Below are positions 51,401 to 61,300 of a stretch of DNA of 64,000 bases, piece after piece. How positions within the stretch are numbered: the first letter of the stretch is position 1; each line of letters begins with the position of its first letter. The translations under genes were made by a program, and so were the position numbers. The notes below the pieces were generated by a model, which did not search any database, was not told the origin of the DNA, and saw nothing but the letters and a program-made list of their open reading frames with translations. Source of the DNA: Klebsormidium nitens (taxonomy: Eukaryota; Streptophyta; Klebsormidiophyceae; Klebsormidiales; Klebsormidiaceae); NCBI GenBank assembly GCA_000708835.1, contig DF237151.1, positions 82,592 through 146,591 on the forward strand. The letters run 5' to 3'.

Positions 51401-54400
51401 TGGGAACCGTTGGAAGGAGTCTGCCAAACTGTGCTTTCAACGGCATAGAGATGCCTGCGGGCGTCAGCGCACCGTCTCGAGTGAGACGCCCTTTCGAGGA
51501 CTCAAACTCTTGAGGGCATCACGGCCAGTCTAAGGAAGCGCAAAGACGAGTAAGCAATCTGGTTGACAATAAAAGCCTCAACGGCACACAGAAGCACGGG
51601 GCGGAAATAATGAAAGAATCCAACTCGAGGATTGCCGAAGGTAATAACTTGGTAGATGGAAAGCGACGGGGGTATTAATTACTCCGCGGCCGTTTTGACA
51701 ACGGTGCTCAAACCAACCCAGAGGCAGGCAGTCCCGTGTAGCATCCACACTCTCGAAGACCGAGACTCCGGAGCACTACACAATGAGTCGCGAGCCAAAG
51801 TTCCGAAGCCGCAGTCATTCTTCAAGTTCAACGTGGCTTCTCAATGACGACATCTCAAGGGCAAACGTTGATCACAGCGTCCACAAAAAGTCCAAGACTG
51901 CGGCGCCTCTTGAAATGGCCCCAATTTTGTTTGTGTGTCATTGCTGTACGCAAGCAGTCTCGGATCGAAGAAACAATGGACTGGAAAAAAACCTCAGACA
52001 TGGTTGCCATATGGCAAATTGTGTGGGACTTAAAGAATGTCCTACAGATACTTGGTGCGAAGATCCAACCCCGAAATCACAGACCACGCTAAACGAAAGG
52101 ATCGAAGTTCCAAGAGACCAATGACATCAGCAACCTGGTCAAATAAAGGCCGGTTCTAAGTCATGTCGGAAAAAACTACATTTCTTGACGGGCTCATAGT
52201 GCAGGAGTCAAAGAAGACGATGAGGCTTCAAAGGTGCCCCAGCTACGAACGCAAATCATGGCCGCATAGCCAAGCAGGTAATCCATCCCAAACAGACCCG
52301 AAATCAAGCGAACGTTTGCGTCATTTTCGAAATCAAGCAGAAAGAAACCGGACCTAAGTCGCACAAGTACCCGCTAAGACCGGCTCACGGAACACTGCGT
52401 AACAACAAGCTTTCGTCAGATGGACGCAAACGAAGAAACAGAGGATCCACTCCCTGTCGGAGGCCAGGCTGAGCAGCATGTAAGTCTTTGGCACAAGGCT
52501 TTTGCGATCCTTTGTCAACTTATCTGGGCTGCACGAAGCGTCGCTTTCAGAGATTCTTCTGGGATATTCCAGTCCCAAACATGCATCGCTCGTCACTGCC
52601 AGGTGGCAGCCCTCAGCAACCCGGTAGCTAGCCATCTCCGCCTTCATACATTCACAAATGGCACAAGAGCTTGTCCTCCTGAACCTCTTGTCAACGATAT
52701 GACAGCCTGACTTCCAAACAGTAATTCATTCATGAAGCAATTCGGCGCTGTTCAGTTGCGACTCGCACTGCTTCTACAGAGCACATTGAGCGGATGCTCA
52801 AAACCTACTCCACTTGACGTGCACATTGCCAAAGTCCCAGATATGAGCAGGTATTGGCTGCTTGTACTCGCACATGCAGCTTTGCAGGTGAGAGACTCCC
52901 CTACGTAGACAAGATCTTTCCTAGGACAGCCACTCACAAGCGGGAAAATGGGGAGCACAGTGTACCCAGGGGGTATTTTCTAAAAACAGATAATCGCAAC
53001 ATTCCGTGGGCATACAAGGCCTACTCAAAAGTACAGCACCGGAAAGCAGGAAAGATGGTGAAAAGAAGCTTGAATCCAGGCACCAAGTCCCAAATTCCAA
53101 GTTCGTAAATCTCAAACAGATAAATTTCAAAGAGGTCTCACCCGGTTGCCCGAAAAGCAGAAAGTGCGGCTGGCTCCTCAGCAGCATCTGCTCCAGGTTC
53201 TCCAGGTTCGGCAGCGCCGCTCGCGTGCTGTGAAACGCCTCCACCTTCACTCCAGGCATGGCCCCTGCCACGAACGTCAACCGGAACGGCGGGTCGTCTA
53301 CAGCTTCCCCCGGCCCAGCCCCCGCGCTCTCTCCTGCGCCGGAACTTCTAGACTTCCCTTCCATTGTTGGCCGCTTGATGAACCGGTAACCCGGCGCTAG
53401 GTGGTTTGCCTCGGGAAAATCGCCATCGGGCCTGAAAGACTCGAGCACGTGGCGTATCAGAGTGTCACCCGGGTCCAGGGGGATCACCCGGGGCGTGTCG
53501 CTGACGTCATAGTCGGTGTCGGGCGGGAGCAGCTCGTCGGTGAGGAAAAAGATGCCGTCGGAGGGGATCCCTTCCGGGTCGGTGTAGGCGAAGCGGAAGA
53601 AGACGCGGCGTTCGGCTGCAGAAAGAGAAAGGGCGACTTGGGCTCTTATACTGCGGTTCAGATTCTGATATCAAGGAACTTGGGAAATGCAGTGTTTCTG
53701 GCAGGACAGTAACCCCAGCCCAGCGCCCTTTTGTGAAAGACTCGTTTAGCGGCAGTATGCCCCAGGAAGACAGCGTTAGACGAAAGAAAGAAAGACCTTC
53801 AGACTCAGTCGATCAACATCTTGCCAGTGAGAGCAGTCAGCGCAGCTTTAAACTTGCAGGTTCGATGACTATTTTGACAGCTTTCTTGTCACATTGCAAG
53901 GAAACGGCACAGAGCAGACGAGTGACGCAACTCTTAGCGGACTGGATGGTTTTCGGACACACAGCGAGATGTCTGCAACCAAGCATGTCGCACGATCCCA
54001 CCAGACGTAGCTTATTGTCGATCGGGAATTCTCCTTTCCGAGAGAAACTTCCGACCTTTGAGAATTGAAAGCGTCAAACAGGATGGTAAAGGCACAACAA
54101 AACAAGACGAGCCGCAAGGGCACCCGCTTTTCCACACCTTCAATTACCCAAGCAGCCCCTGAGTTTCGAAAGACCAGAAGGAACCAAACCGCCCGAAACC
54201 GCTATCGCACCAACCTTCGCATACTCACTGGTGTCCTATTTCTTGCTTGCTTCCATTCCAGGCTGCGCAGTCTTCAATTTTTGCAAAAATGAATACCGCT
54301 CAAGAGTCCAAGACACCAAAGCAAACGGAAAACTTTATGCTCACCGGTGTCCCGTTCTCGCACTCATCCGTGTGCAAGCTGTGCAGTTTCGATTGTTGCA

Positions 54401-56962
54401 ACAATCAATACCGCCCACAAGTACAAGGCACCAAAGTAAAGGGGAAACTTTATGCTCACCGGTGTCCCGGTTCTCGCACGCTTCCATCTGCAGGCTGTGC
54501 AGTTCCTGGACTTCGGTTTGCAGATGGTCGATCAGGCACTGCCACTCGTCCGCAAAGTGGTCGATCGAGGCAGGATCCGACTTCTGCCGCCACGCCTGGA
54601 AGAGAAAAGTTCAATCAGGCGCGTTGCTTGCAACCCTCACTTCAAGCGTCGCAATTCAACCACCATCTTTTACGTTCAGGTAAATGAAATCAACTCCGAG
54701 GTCAAAAGGAGTCAACACGCAACACGCAGGATTGCGTCCGCTTCAGCAAGACTGGACAATATCGCCATGCCTGGATGAAAGAGAAGCCTTCTTGTTGGGA
54801 CCCAAAACCCCTGAATGAACCTTCAGATTGAGATTGGGGAACCCAATGTTTCGGATCATGTGGCTTCCACCACTTCATGCATCCACCATGCACGATTTGC
54901 AAATCTCAGGACAGAAGGGATGTAACAAAGAACCCTCAAGTTCGCTCAAAACGTAACCAAAGAAACTTAGCAATTGGACTGTACAGTTTGCGGATATAGT
55001 CGACTTTCCGACGAGCGTGATTGCGAAGCTCGTTTCTTCCTTTATCCTCCGGCTTCCAATTTGACTTCGACGATCGGGGAATGGCTGCCGATTCCACCTT
55101 TGAAAGGCTGCGACCTGTCGACTCTACTCGACAACCTACGTTTGACAACACTGGAATTGGTTGAAGAGAAAAATTTGAAAAGGCTCGTCGAAGTAAGTAT
55201 ACAACGAACCACTTGAGGAAGAAGGGACGAAGATTGAACCGGTGACACTGCCGATTAGCGATCGGTGAATTGACAGTGAACGAACGAAAGAACACGGGCA
55301 AAGCACAATCCTTCCAAATCTTCAGTGATGTTTCACAAAAATGAAACTTACCAGGAAGTTTTGCAGAACTTCAAAGAACTGCAGTTTGTACGCAACGCCC
55401 TCCGCGAGCCCCTTCTCCAGCAGCACCGTCTTCCCGTCCATGATCCCTTTGAACCCGTGGCCGTCCTCATACGCTGGCAGCGGCAGCTTCAGCGTAGGGT
55501 ACTCCCCTTCCTCATAGCCCACCCTCTCTTCTTCTCCGCTTTCCGATCCGCTCTGATCCGATTCATCGTCACTGGAATCGGAGTCAAACTGCCACATTTG
55601 CGCCCGCACGTGCATTGCGTCCGCTAGCTCGTCGACGTCTCGCTCGGACTGGCCGAACTCATTTCCAGAGCTCTCGTCTTCGTAGTAGTCGTCGAACGAG
55701 CTCTCGTCGTCGCCCATGCCCACACAAGAATCCTCCCCATCCCCATGTTCTGCTATGGAGATCTGGACTCTGACATCAGGCCCCTCCGAGTCTTCCTCCG
55801 CCTCAGTGTGACTGATCGCCGACTCGAACCCAATCTTATCCCAGTGGTCGAACACGACGTCCTGTTGCTCCCGGGGGTAAATCAGCCGCATCCACGGTCC
55901 CCCCCCTGGTTTGCCTCTGGAAACTACCCCCGGGACCAGCGACGGCAGCTCAATGTAGCTCTGGGGGGCGCTGGCCATCCCTCCAAAAGTAGCCGCCGTC
56001 TTATTCTCCCCGCTTGTCGTTTCAGCTTTCTTCTGCCCTGCCCCCCCTCCTCGACCATCGTCGTCGCCGTCGTAAGCCCAGCTGCTAGCAGTGCAACCGA
56101 CCAACGGGAGGACGCCACCTGTCGCCTCCTCGCCGCTCTTTCCCCCCCCCCTCCCTTCTGCGTGCAACACAGAGTTGCTGCTTCTGCTACGCACCCCACC
56201 CCGCGGATACTCAGTCGCATGGTAGATCACAGCTTTCTGGCTCCGTTCCGCTCGCCCAAACCCTTTCCTCTCCGACCCCGCCCTCACATGCCACTGCCAT
56301 GTCTTGTCATCAAACAGAATGGGCCCCCCGCTTCGTCTTCTATCTGCCCTGAGCACTTCCCCACTTCTCAACACCTTCCCCTCATCTCGTCGCCCTCCTC
56401 CCACCCCACCATCGCGTCTTATTGCGCCAGTCAAAGCCCCACCAAATTCTGTGGACTTCACACCGACTGCTTCATGAGGACTGGGCTTTCCCCCTGTCTG
56501 TTCAGAGTTGCCTCCAGGATTCGCCCCTCCCATCCGATTCGCCAGCTCAGCAACAGCCCCCCACGCGGCCCCCGTCGGCTTGGACACATAGGCGACCCCC
56601 ACGTTTGGGACCCCCAGCAATAGCTTACGGGCATGGTGCCAAGCCAGAGCGGCTGCCCCTGGCAGATGCCCCTGTTCAATGATGACTGTGGCAAACTTGT
56701 GCAGGGATCCATCGACCGTCCTGTGCTCTGCCGTCCAGGACTGAGTGACCTCTAGACGTTCTCCTGGGGGAGTCTGCTCGAGGGCTGGCTTTTGGAAGCT
56801 GTCAGGGTCTGCCTGAGTGGGTGCAGAATGCTGGAAGCGGGAAAGGGGCTGGCTGTCTCTAAGTAGCAGACAGAGGGCGGAGAGGGCGCTGACTCGGTGG
56901 TTGAGTCCATAGGGCTTTAGAGAGGATATGTAATGCTGGACAAGCTTCTGAGAAAGTGCCAT
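39425..56962 (-). CDS. FIST-like/LON-domain protein, ten coding exons
   Basis: Coding exons in order of transcription: 56962-55352, 54595-54460, 53615-53142, 44222-44022, 43587-43500, 42961-42463, 41894-41719, 40789-40642, 40091-40005, 39553-39425 (TGA at 39427-39425). All introns are GT-AG (donors GTAAGT, GTGAGC, GTGAGA and similar), phases agree at every junction, and 3,549 nt give 1,182 residues. An in-frame TAG lies 24 bases before the start ATG. Residues 1-537 (exon 1) are glycine-, serine- and acid-rich and unrecognised apart from a possible N-terminal alpha/beta stretch near residues 85-140. Exons 3-5 (about 583-836) read like a FIST sensory domain: MPGVKVEAFH, then PHFLLFGQPG, then GVCGLALYSEG. 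Exons 6-10 carry a LON substrate-binding domain (about 973-1160): LPLFLVYPPP, FIFEPRYRLL, EEGSPLGVCSL, VELHGLQRFRL, GLYVAEVEFFDDEP. There is no AAA+ ATPase and no Ser-Lys protease, as in cereblon-type and LONRF proteins, so a ligand- or substrate-binding role is inferred. Intron 3 is 8.9 kb and full of tandem repeats. The LON call is firm; the FIST call is by eye. Confidence 0.
39655..39705. repeat. 25-base tandem duplication in intron 9 of the LON-domain gene
   Basis: TAGCAACCCTG occurs at 39655 and 39680, each followed by a related purine-rich stretch ending in GACTA. This is a short local duplication inside a 451-base intron. Confidence 0.
40900..40975 (-). pseudogene. Decayed copy of LON-gene exon 8 (5' part) in intron 7
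   Basis: On the minus strand the acceptor TTCTGTCACAG followed by GATAT and a CCGTCGAGCTTCGGC stretch matches the start of the real exon 8 (acceptor TTCTGCCGCAG, exon 40789-40642, encoding PPSSFG). The two lie 168 bases apart (TATCCTG at 40954 and 40786 on the plus strand). A two-base length difference shifts the frame. It is a partial tandem duplicate that kept its acceptor signal. Confidence 0.
41995..42080 (-). pseudogene. Decayed copy of LON-gene exon 7 (5' part) in intron 6
   Basis: On the minus strand an acceptor (CAACTCCAG) is followed by sequence that matches the start of exon 7, including the GGCAGCCCGCTC...GTGTGCTC core that encodes GSPLxVCS in the real exon. It lies about 170 bases from the real copy (GAGCGGGCT at 42032 against 41862). 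A deletion of about five bases just after the acceptor breaks the frame, and an in-frame stop follows. The real exon 41894-41719 is intact and in phase, so this copy should be skipped. Confidence 0.
44400..47100 (+). repeat. Diverged satellite monomers, left part of intron 3
   Basis: The same family in more decayed form. GCATCAG-type motifs near 44816, 45286 and 46014 are each followed 50-80 bases later by boxes: GCATCACTGCTGCTTG at 44883, GCATCACGG at 45352 and a CATCTTTGCTGC variant near 46074. Spacing is longer and less regular than in the core array. No coding signal was found. Confidence 0.
47175..47202 (+). repeat. Stem-loop, TGGGCCCC / GGGGCCCA
   Basis: Perfect 8-base arms at 47175-47182 and 47195-47202 with a 12-base loop, 24 bases after the CAGCGTC landmark and shortly before a decayed box (TTCATTGCC) near 47217. 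Confidence 0.
47703..47728 (+). repeat. Stem-loop, GGGCCCGCA / TGCGGGCCC
   Basis: Perfect 9-base arms at 47704-47712 and 47718-47726 around a five-base CTTAT loop. One of the strongest palindromes in the window. Confidence 0.
48707..48731 (+). repeat. Stem-loop, TGGGCC / GGCCCA
   Basis: Arms 48707-48712 and 48726-48731 with a 13-base loop, 15 bases before the GTCCTTGCTG box at 48746. Confidence 0.
49331..49360 (+). repeat. Two-part stem-loop, TCTGGG-GCAA / TTGC-CCCAGA
   Basis: Outer arms TCTGGG (49331-49336) and CCCAGA (49355-49360), a symmetrical 3x3 internal loop, inner arms GCAA (49340-49343) and TTGC (49348-49351), and a CTTG tetraloop. The arms differ from neighbouring monomers yet remain paired. 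Confidence 0.
49962..49987 (+). repeat. Stem-loop, TGGGCCCGC / GCGGGCCCA
   Basis: Perfect 9-base arms at 49962-49970 and 49979-49987 with an eight-base loop, 14 bases before the box GTCATCGCTG at 50002. Confidence 0.
50650..52760 (+). repeat. Diverged satellite monomers, right part of intron 3
   Basis: Further monomers with boxes at about 50993 (CTCGTCATCGCT), 51516 (GCATCACGGCCAG), 51937 (GTCATTGCTG), 52250 (AATCATGGCCGC) and 52590 (CGTCACTGCC), each preceded by CAGCGTC or GCGTCAG. The array fades out before exon 3 of the LON-domain gene. Confidence 0.
54221..54595 (-). repeat. Tandem triplication of the 3' edge of LON-gene exon 2
   Basis: The true exon 2 ends at 54460 with ACACCG followed by GTGAGC. 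Two further copies of this edge lie downstream in intron 2, with matching starts at about 54337 and 54221, giving periods of 115-116 bases. Each copy keeps a usable GT donor (GTGAGC and GTGAGT) and part of the coding sequence upstream of it, but has substitutions and indels. Neither extra copy has an obvious acceptor, so they look like decoy donors and not alternative exons. Confidence 0.
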
Positions 56963-58354
56963 GGGGAGGAGCTTCTTACAAGGCTACTTGGCCTGATGTA
57001 GCAAATGAGGACTTCCAGGACAGGCCAATTCACCTGCAATCAAGCATGCACAATTGAGCGTCAGTTCAGCTGCTTGATGTGCAAAGAAGTGCAGAAAAAG
57101 AAACTCAGCTGAAGATGCTGTATGCACGCAATGCATAGACGTTTTTTTAGAACAATCATGATTCCGAATTGTAAAGCATTTTGTCCGCCTCTAATCCCTC
57201 TCCACAAGTTTCTGATTATTGCATAAACGCTGACATTTTCTGTTCCCTCGTAATAGCAGACAATTGACAGACTTCTCAGCAGGAAACAGAGCCTTTCGAT
57301 AATCAGACTCCCTGTTGTGTCACTTTCAATACAACCACCACTCCACATGGCCCGAGTTCTAGCAAAGAACACTGACATAAGCCTTCATTCTTGCATAAGC
57401 TTCTCTTCTTGCTATAAGCTTTCCTTCTTGCCTTAAGTACATATTAAGGTATAACCAGCTGCAATCAAGGGCACTCTGCCAAACGTTTGAACGAATGTCT
57501 GCTACTAGCCTGCAATGCCAGCATCATCCGATTCCACAGCAATGCAATTGTGCTGATGCAACCATCATATGACTACATAAGCAGAGCTTGATTGGATTTA
57601 CTGATTCATGGGCGGACATAGAAGCAAGTAGACCAAGCCTTTGAAGGTACCCTACCAATGGAAGCCCTCTGAACCTTGATGCAAAAGGGCGATGCGAACA
57701 TGCCTTTCCGCAGGATGGTCCCCCTTCGTTGCATGAACATTGATACTCTTAGAGGACGTATGCCAAATGGCAATCTTTCATCCCTACTCTTGCTCCATTT
57801 TGTCAATTTAAGGTACTTCTCTAGCTTTTGGAAGCTTGCTTGGTGCCATGCACAGCTCTCGAGGTCCTTCCTGCTTTGATGTGTTGCAGCTGGCCGGGCT
57901 GCCTAGAGTAGAGCTGGCCGCCAGTTTTTGCCGCCTTATATGAGCTTAGCCACTGGTAATATATTGCAAACTAGAGAATGTCTCGAAAAGAGGGGTCTGG
58001 TTACTGGTACTCGGAGAGTCCAAACTTCAAAGCTGCTTCTGACCAACCATATACCGGTACTGTATTGTCGGAGTAGACTTGCTTGAGAATAGGTGTCATA
58101 TACCCTTTGGAAATGCAGCTTGCCAGCTCCACAAGTGAAGAAAAGAGTCCGGAGTTTCAGAATGGAGAGAAGGGCGCAAACTTAAAGTTTTGAGAGAACT
58201 TGAACTTGAAGTTGAACAGCGAAGGGTGCCCTTAGGGCTAATTTCTGCAGATTGGAAGTTAATCAAGTCGTGCAGTAGAAGGGTTTGGTGAGATTCTTCC
58301 GACTAAGAACATCGTCTTTGGCCGACAGGCCAGTGCGACTGACAACTTGCAACC
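56963..58354. promoter_or_regulatory. Head-to-head intergenic region of the LON-domain gene and CWC25
   Basis: This 1.39 kb interval lies between the start codons of two divergently transcribed genes and must contain the 5' UTR and promoter of both. It lacks the satellite boxes seen elsewhere. No convincing TATA box can be assigned. At 57383-57440 an imperfect motif of about 20 bases built on TTCTTGC(N)TAAG occurs three times in tandem. The role as a shared promoter is inferred from position only. Confidence 0.
57383..57440. repeat. Three tandem copies of a ~20-base TTCTTGC-TAAG motif
   Basis: Three imperfect copies of TTCTTGC followed by TAAGCTT or TTAAG sit end to end between the two divergent genes, where they could serve as repeated binding sites. 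Function unknown. Confidence 0.
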
Positions 58355-61300
58355 ATGGGGATGAAATTTCTGAACAAGAAGGGATGGCATCCGGCGACCT
58401 TCCGCAACCAGGAGCGGGTATGGAAGGCGGAGCAGAAGCACAAGGAGGAGGAGACAAAGATGGCGGAGCTGCAGAAGCAGGTGCGGGAGGAACGGGAGCG
58501 GGAGGAGTTTCGGGAGCTGCAGATTCGGGCGGGCGTCAAGCCGTAAGTTTGACTCTTTCCTTTCAGGACGTTTGCTTTGTAGAGTACATAGTCCCTCTTC
58601 TCGCCCTGTATTCTTCTATAGCTGTTGACAGTTTCCGTCCACTTCAGGTGACCTTTTGGAGTCCAACTGTGCAAGTGATTATGGGACTGTGAATTTTTGA
58701 GTACAATTCTTTCCCCATTGCTTGTCACTGTAGCAATTGACTTTTGGTTCTCTGAGTCCAGCTTTGAGTCTCAATTCAGCAAGACAGTTGCACAACTCTC
58801 TGCTCGTCTCACATGTCTGCGGTCATCAATCGTCTAGTCACTCTCAAGGTTTAGCGAGTAAGGTGCAAGAAGCCAAACCCCTTGAAATTCTGCTTTTGAG
58901 TTGTTCATCCTGGTGCACTGAACCTGCTTCATTGCTTTTTTGCAGCAAGCACCTTATAGGTAGACTGCTTCTATTTGTATGCAAATCTTGAGCTTGTCGC
59001 ATGTGGAGCACTCAACCTTCGACAGGGCCCCGTCCCCTCATAGTTTCGTCAACAAGACACTTTAAAGGCAGGCAGCCTTGATTGCTGGCAGAATGTTTGT
59101 GGCTGTCTACATATTGCTTTGGAAAAGATGCACTTCATAGTTGGTGCGATTGCCTTAGTTGCGGTTCATTAAGTCACTGAATTGCTTTGGCTTGGGGCAG
59201 TACTGCTGAGCACCAAGTTGCGTTTAAAATACACACGGCGAGCCTGATTGCATCAAAGCACCCCCTTTTATCTGTGTTTCCTGCCATTGACACCAATTGC
59301 TTCTTGCTGCAGTCAGCAAGAGCGTTTGGACTTCTTGTATGAGTCTGGCCTCGGAGTCGGGAAACCGTCTGAGGCTGCGCCACCGTCAACTGAGGAGTAC
59401 CTCTTGGGAAAGCCGGTTGAGGAAGCGAGCAAGACTGAGACGATCAGCAAGGTAAGATTCAAGTGCCTCTTATTGGTTCTCCAAAGGCGTTGTATCCCCT
59501 AAAAATCTTGCGCAAGGCGGCGCTGTACTTACGCATCTTGAAGTGATGCATCTGTACCTGATTCTCTGTCGCATCTTTCCCAACACAATACAGTATGTCC
59601 TCAAAGGGAGGTGCTGTTCAAACTATAAAATCGCCCAGCATCTTTGCAAGGTATCATAGGCGCTATACAGAAGTTCTCATTGGAAGATTTAATATTCAAT
59701 TATCGTTGCGTCTTGAGGAACCACGAAGGACGTCACTGTGCTGATTTTGAAAACCTGTTAAATATTTGCCTTCGCCCCAGCTCTTTCTATCACTCACTCT
59801 ACCGTACGTCTCCCAGCTTGAGGTGCTCTTCAAGGAAACGGACGACTTCGTACCACCGAGCATTGGCTTCCACAAAAGCTGCGGCATCATTTGATGGTTG
59901 CTCTCAAAGAAGCATAGAAGGAACGTCCTCATACAGAGCACTAACCTTTAGGCACTCTCTGTCTTGACATGCAGGACTTTTCTCAGCCGGGGTCGCTGTT
60001 TCAGCAAGCGGACGACCCCGCCTCGAAGAACGACGCGTGGCGGAAGCTGCACTCCGACCCGTTGCTGGCGATCAAGCAGCAGGAGCAGGCCGCGCTTGCA
60101 AAAATCAAGGAGAACCCGATGCAGATGATGATGATCAAGCAACAGGTTAGACCTCAGAGCCAGCTTTGGTTCAGAGCTGCTTTTATGTTTTGACAGACGG
60201 TCTGATATTTCCAAAACATTCAGCGCCTTTCATGAGTTTCATCTTGAAAGTTTTGATGAAACCGATGCTGCGATTGGCCTCGTTTGAAGCCTTAGCGCTT
60301 GTAAACATCGAGGAGATTCTCGTATAGCTGATGATTTGGAGCATCGGGTCTTCTTCCCTCCTGATTCATTTGTTTCTTTCTGTGTGGATTTGTCAGTCCT
60401 CACTCTGAGCCCATCGGCGTCGAATTGCTGGCGTCGCCGTTTCTTTGACCATGTGTGCCAACAGGTGTGTAATCGTTTTGCGCTTCAGTCCTTTCAGCTG
60501 GTGTTCATGCCTGCTCACTCCCCTTTGTACTTTCTGCCAGGCTGCTGACAAGAAGGCCCAGAAAAAGGAGGAGAAACGGCGGGCGAAGGAGGAGCGGAGG
60601 GCCGAGCGGAAGCGGAAGAGAGAAGAGCGGAAGAAACGCAGACGGGCGGACTCGTCGGAGTCCGACTCGGAGAGTGAGTCAGAGGATGAGAAATCGTCCA
60701 AGCCGCCCCCAGAAAAGAAACGTGCGCCAGTGCTCGAAGAGGCTCCGGCGGGAGGAGGGCGGAACGGACATTCTCATGGAGGGTTTATCGATAAAGAAAG
60801 GGATTTGGTGACGACGCATAGAGGGGACGAGTTGGGGACCGACTCTCGACACAGGGGCCGGTCGCCTGTAAGAGTGAACGGGAGGGAAGAAGAATACCGT
60901 GACCGGGAGGGTGCAAGGTACGGAGATCGCATGCTGGAAAGAAACAGGAGAGATGTTTTGCCTCGGGGCAGGAGGGAGGAACTGGGGAGGTCGTATGGGG
61001 GGCGGTACGGTAGGGGCTATTCGCCAGAGAGGCATCGGCGGTCTCCGGACCGGTTCCGGAATGGAGGGGCGCATCATCAGGGAGGAAGGGATGACCGAGA
61101 GAGGTCTTTGGACCGGAACCGGAACGGGGGGCGGCATTCTCGCGGAGGAAGGTCCCCCCGCAGGGATGGTCGGGAAAGGTCGCCAGAAGATCCGCGGAAG
61201 AGACAGCAGCATGACAGCTCAGACGAAGAAGCAGAGAAAAGGCAACCAGTACGAAGCGCCGGGGAGAAAAGAGGGCGGAACGGGGAACGTGAAAAAGGGG

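Larger units (their letters stand above)
44223..53141 (-). other. Intron 3 of the LON-domain gene, 8.9 kb, filled with satellite
   Basis: The intron is bounded by donor GTGAGA just after the ...FGQPG codons (exon end 53142) and by acceptor GCCTCCGCAG just before exon 4 (44222). The other eight introns of the gene are 434-929 bases, so this one is about ten times larger. Nearly all the excess is the tandem repeat family described at 44,400-52,760. The repeats have the same orientation as those outside the gene, that is, antisense to this transcript. Confidence 0.

Noticed and set aside
44400-52760. Regular repeats considered as a CRISPR array
   Set aside because: Monomers are about 320 bases with diverged sequence throughout; there are no short identical repeats with unique spacers and no cas genes, and the context is a eukaryotic intron.
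55745-56623. 292-residue plus-strand open frame
   Set aside because: Antisense to exon 1 of the LON-domain gene, Pro/Ser-rich as expected of the reverse complement of its Gly/acid-rich coding sequence.
60679-61212. 177-residue minus-strand open frame, Pro/Arg-rich
   Set aside because: Shadow of CWC25 exon 4.
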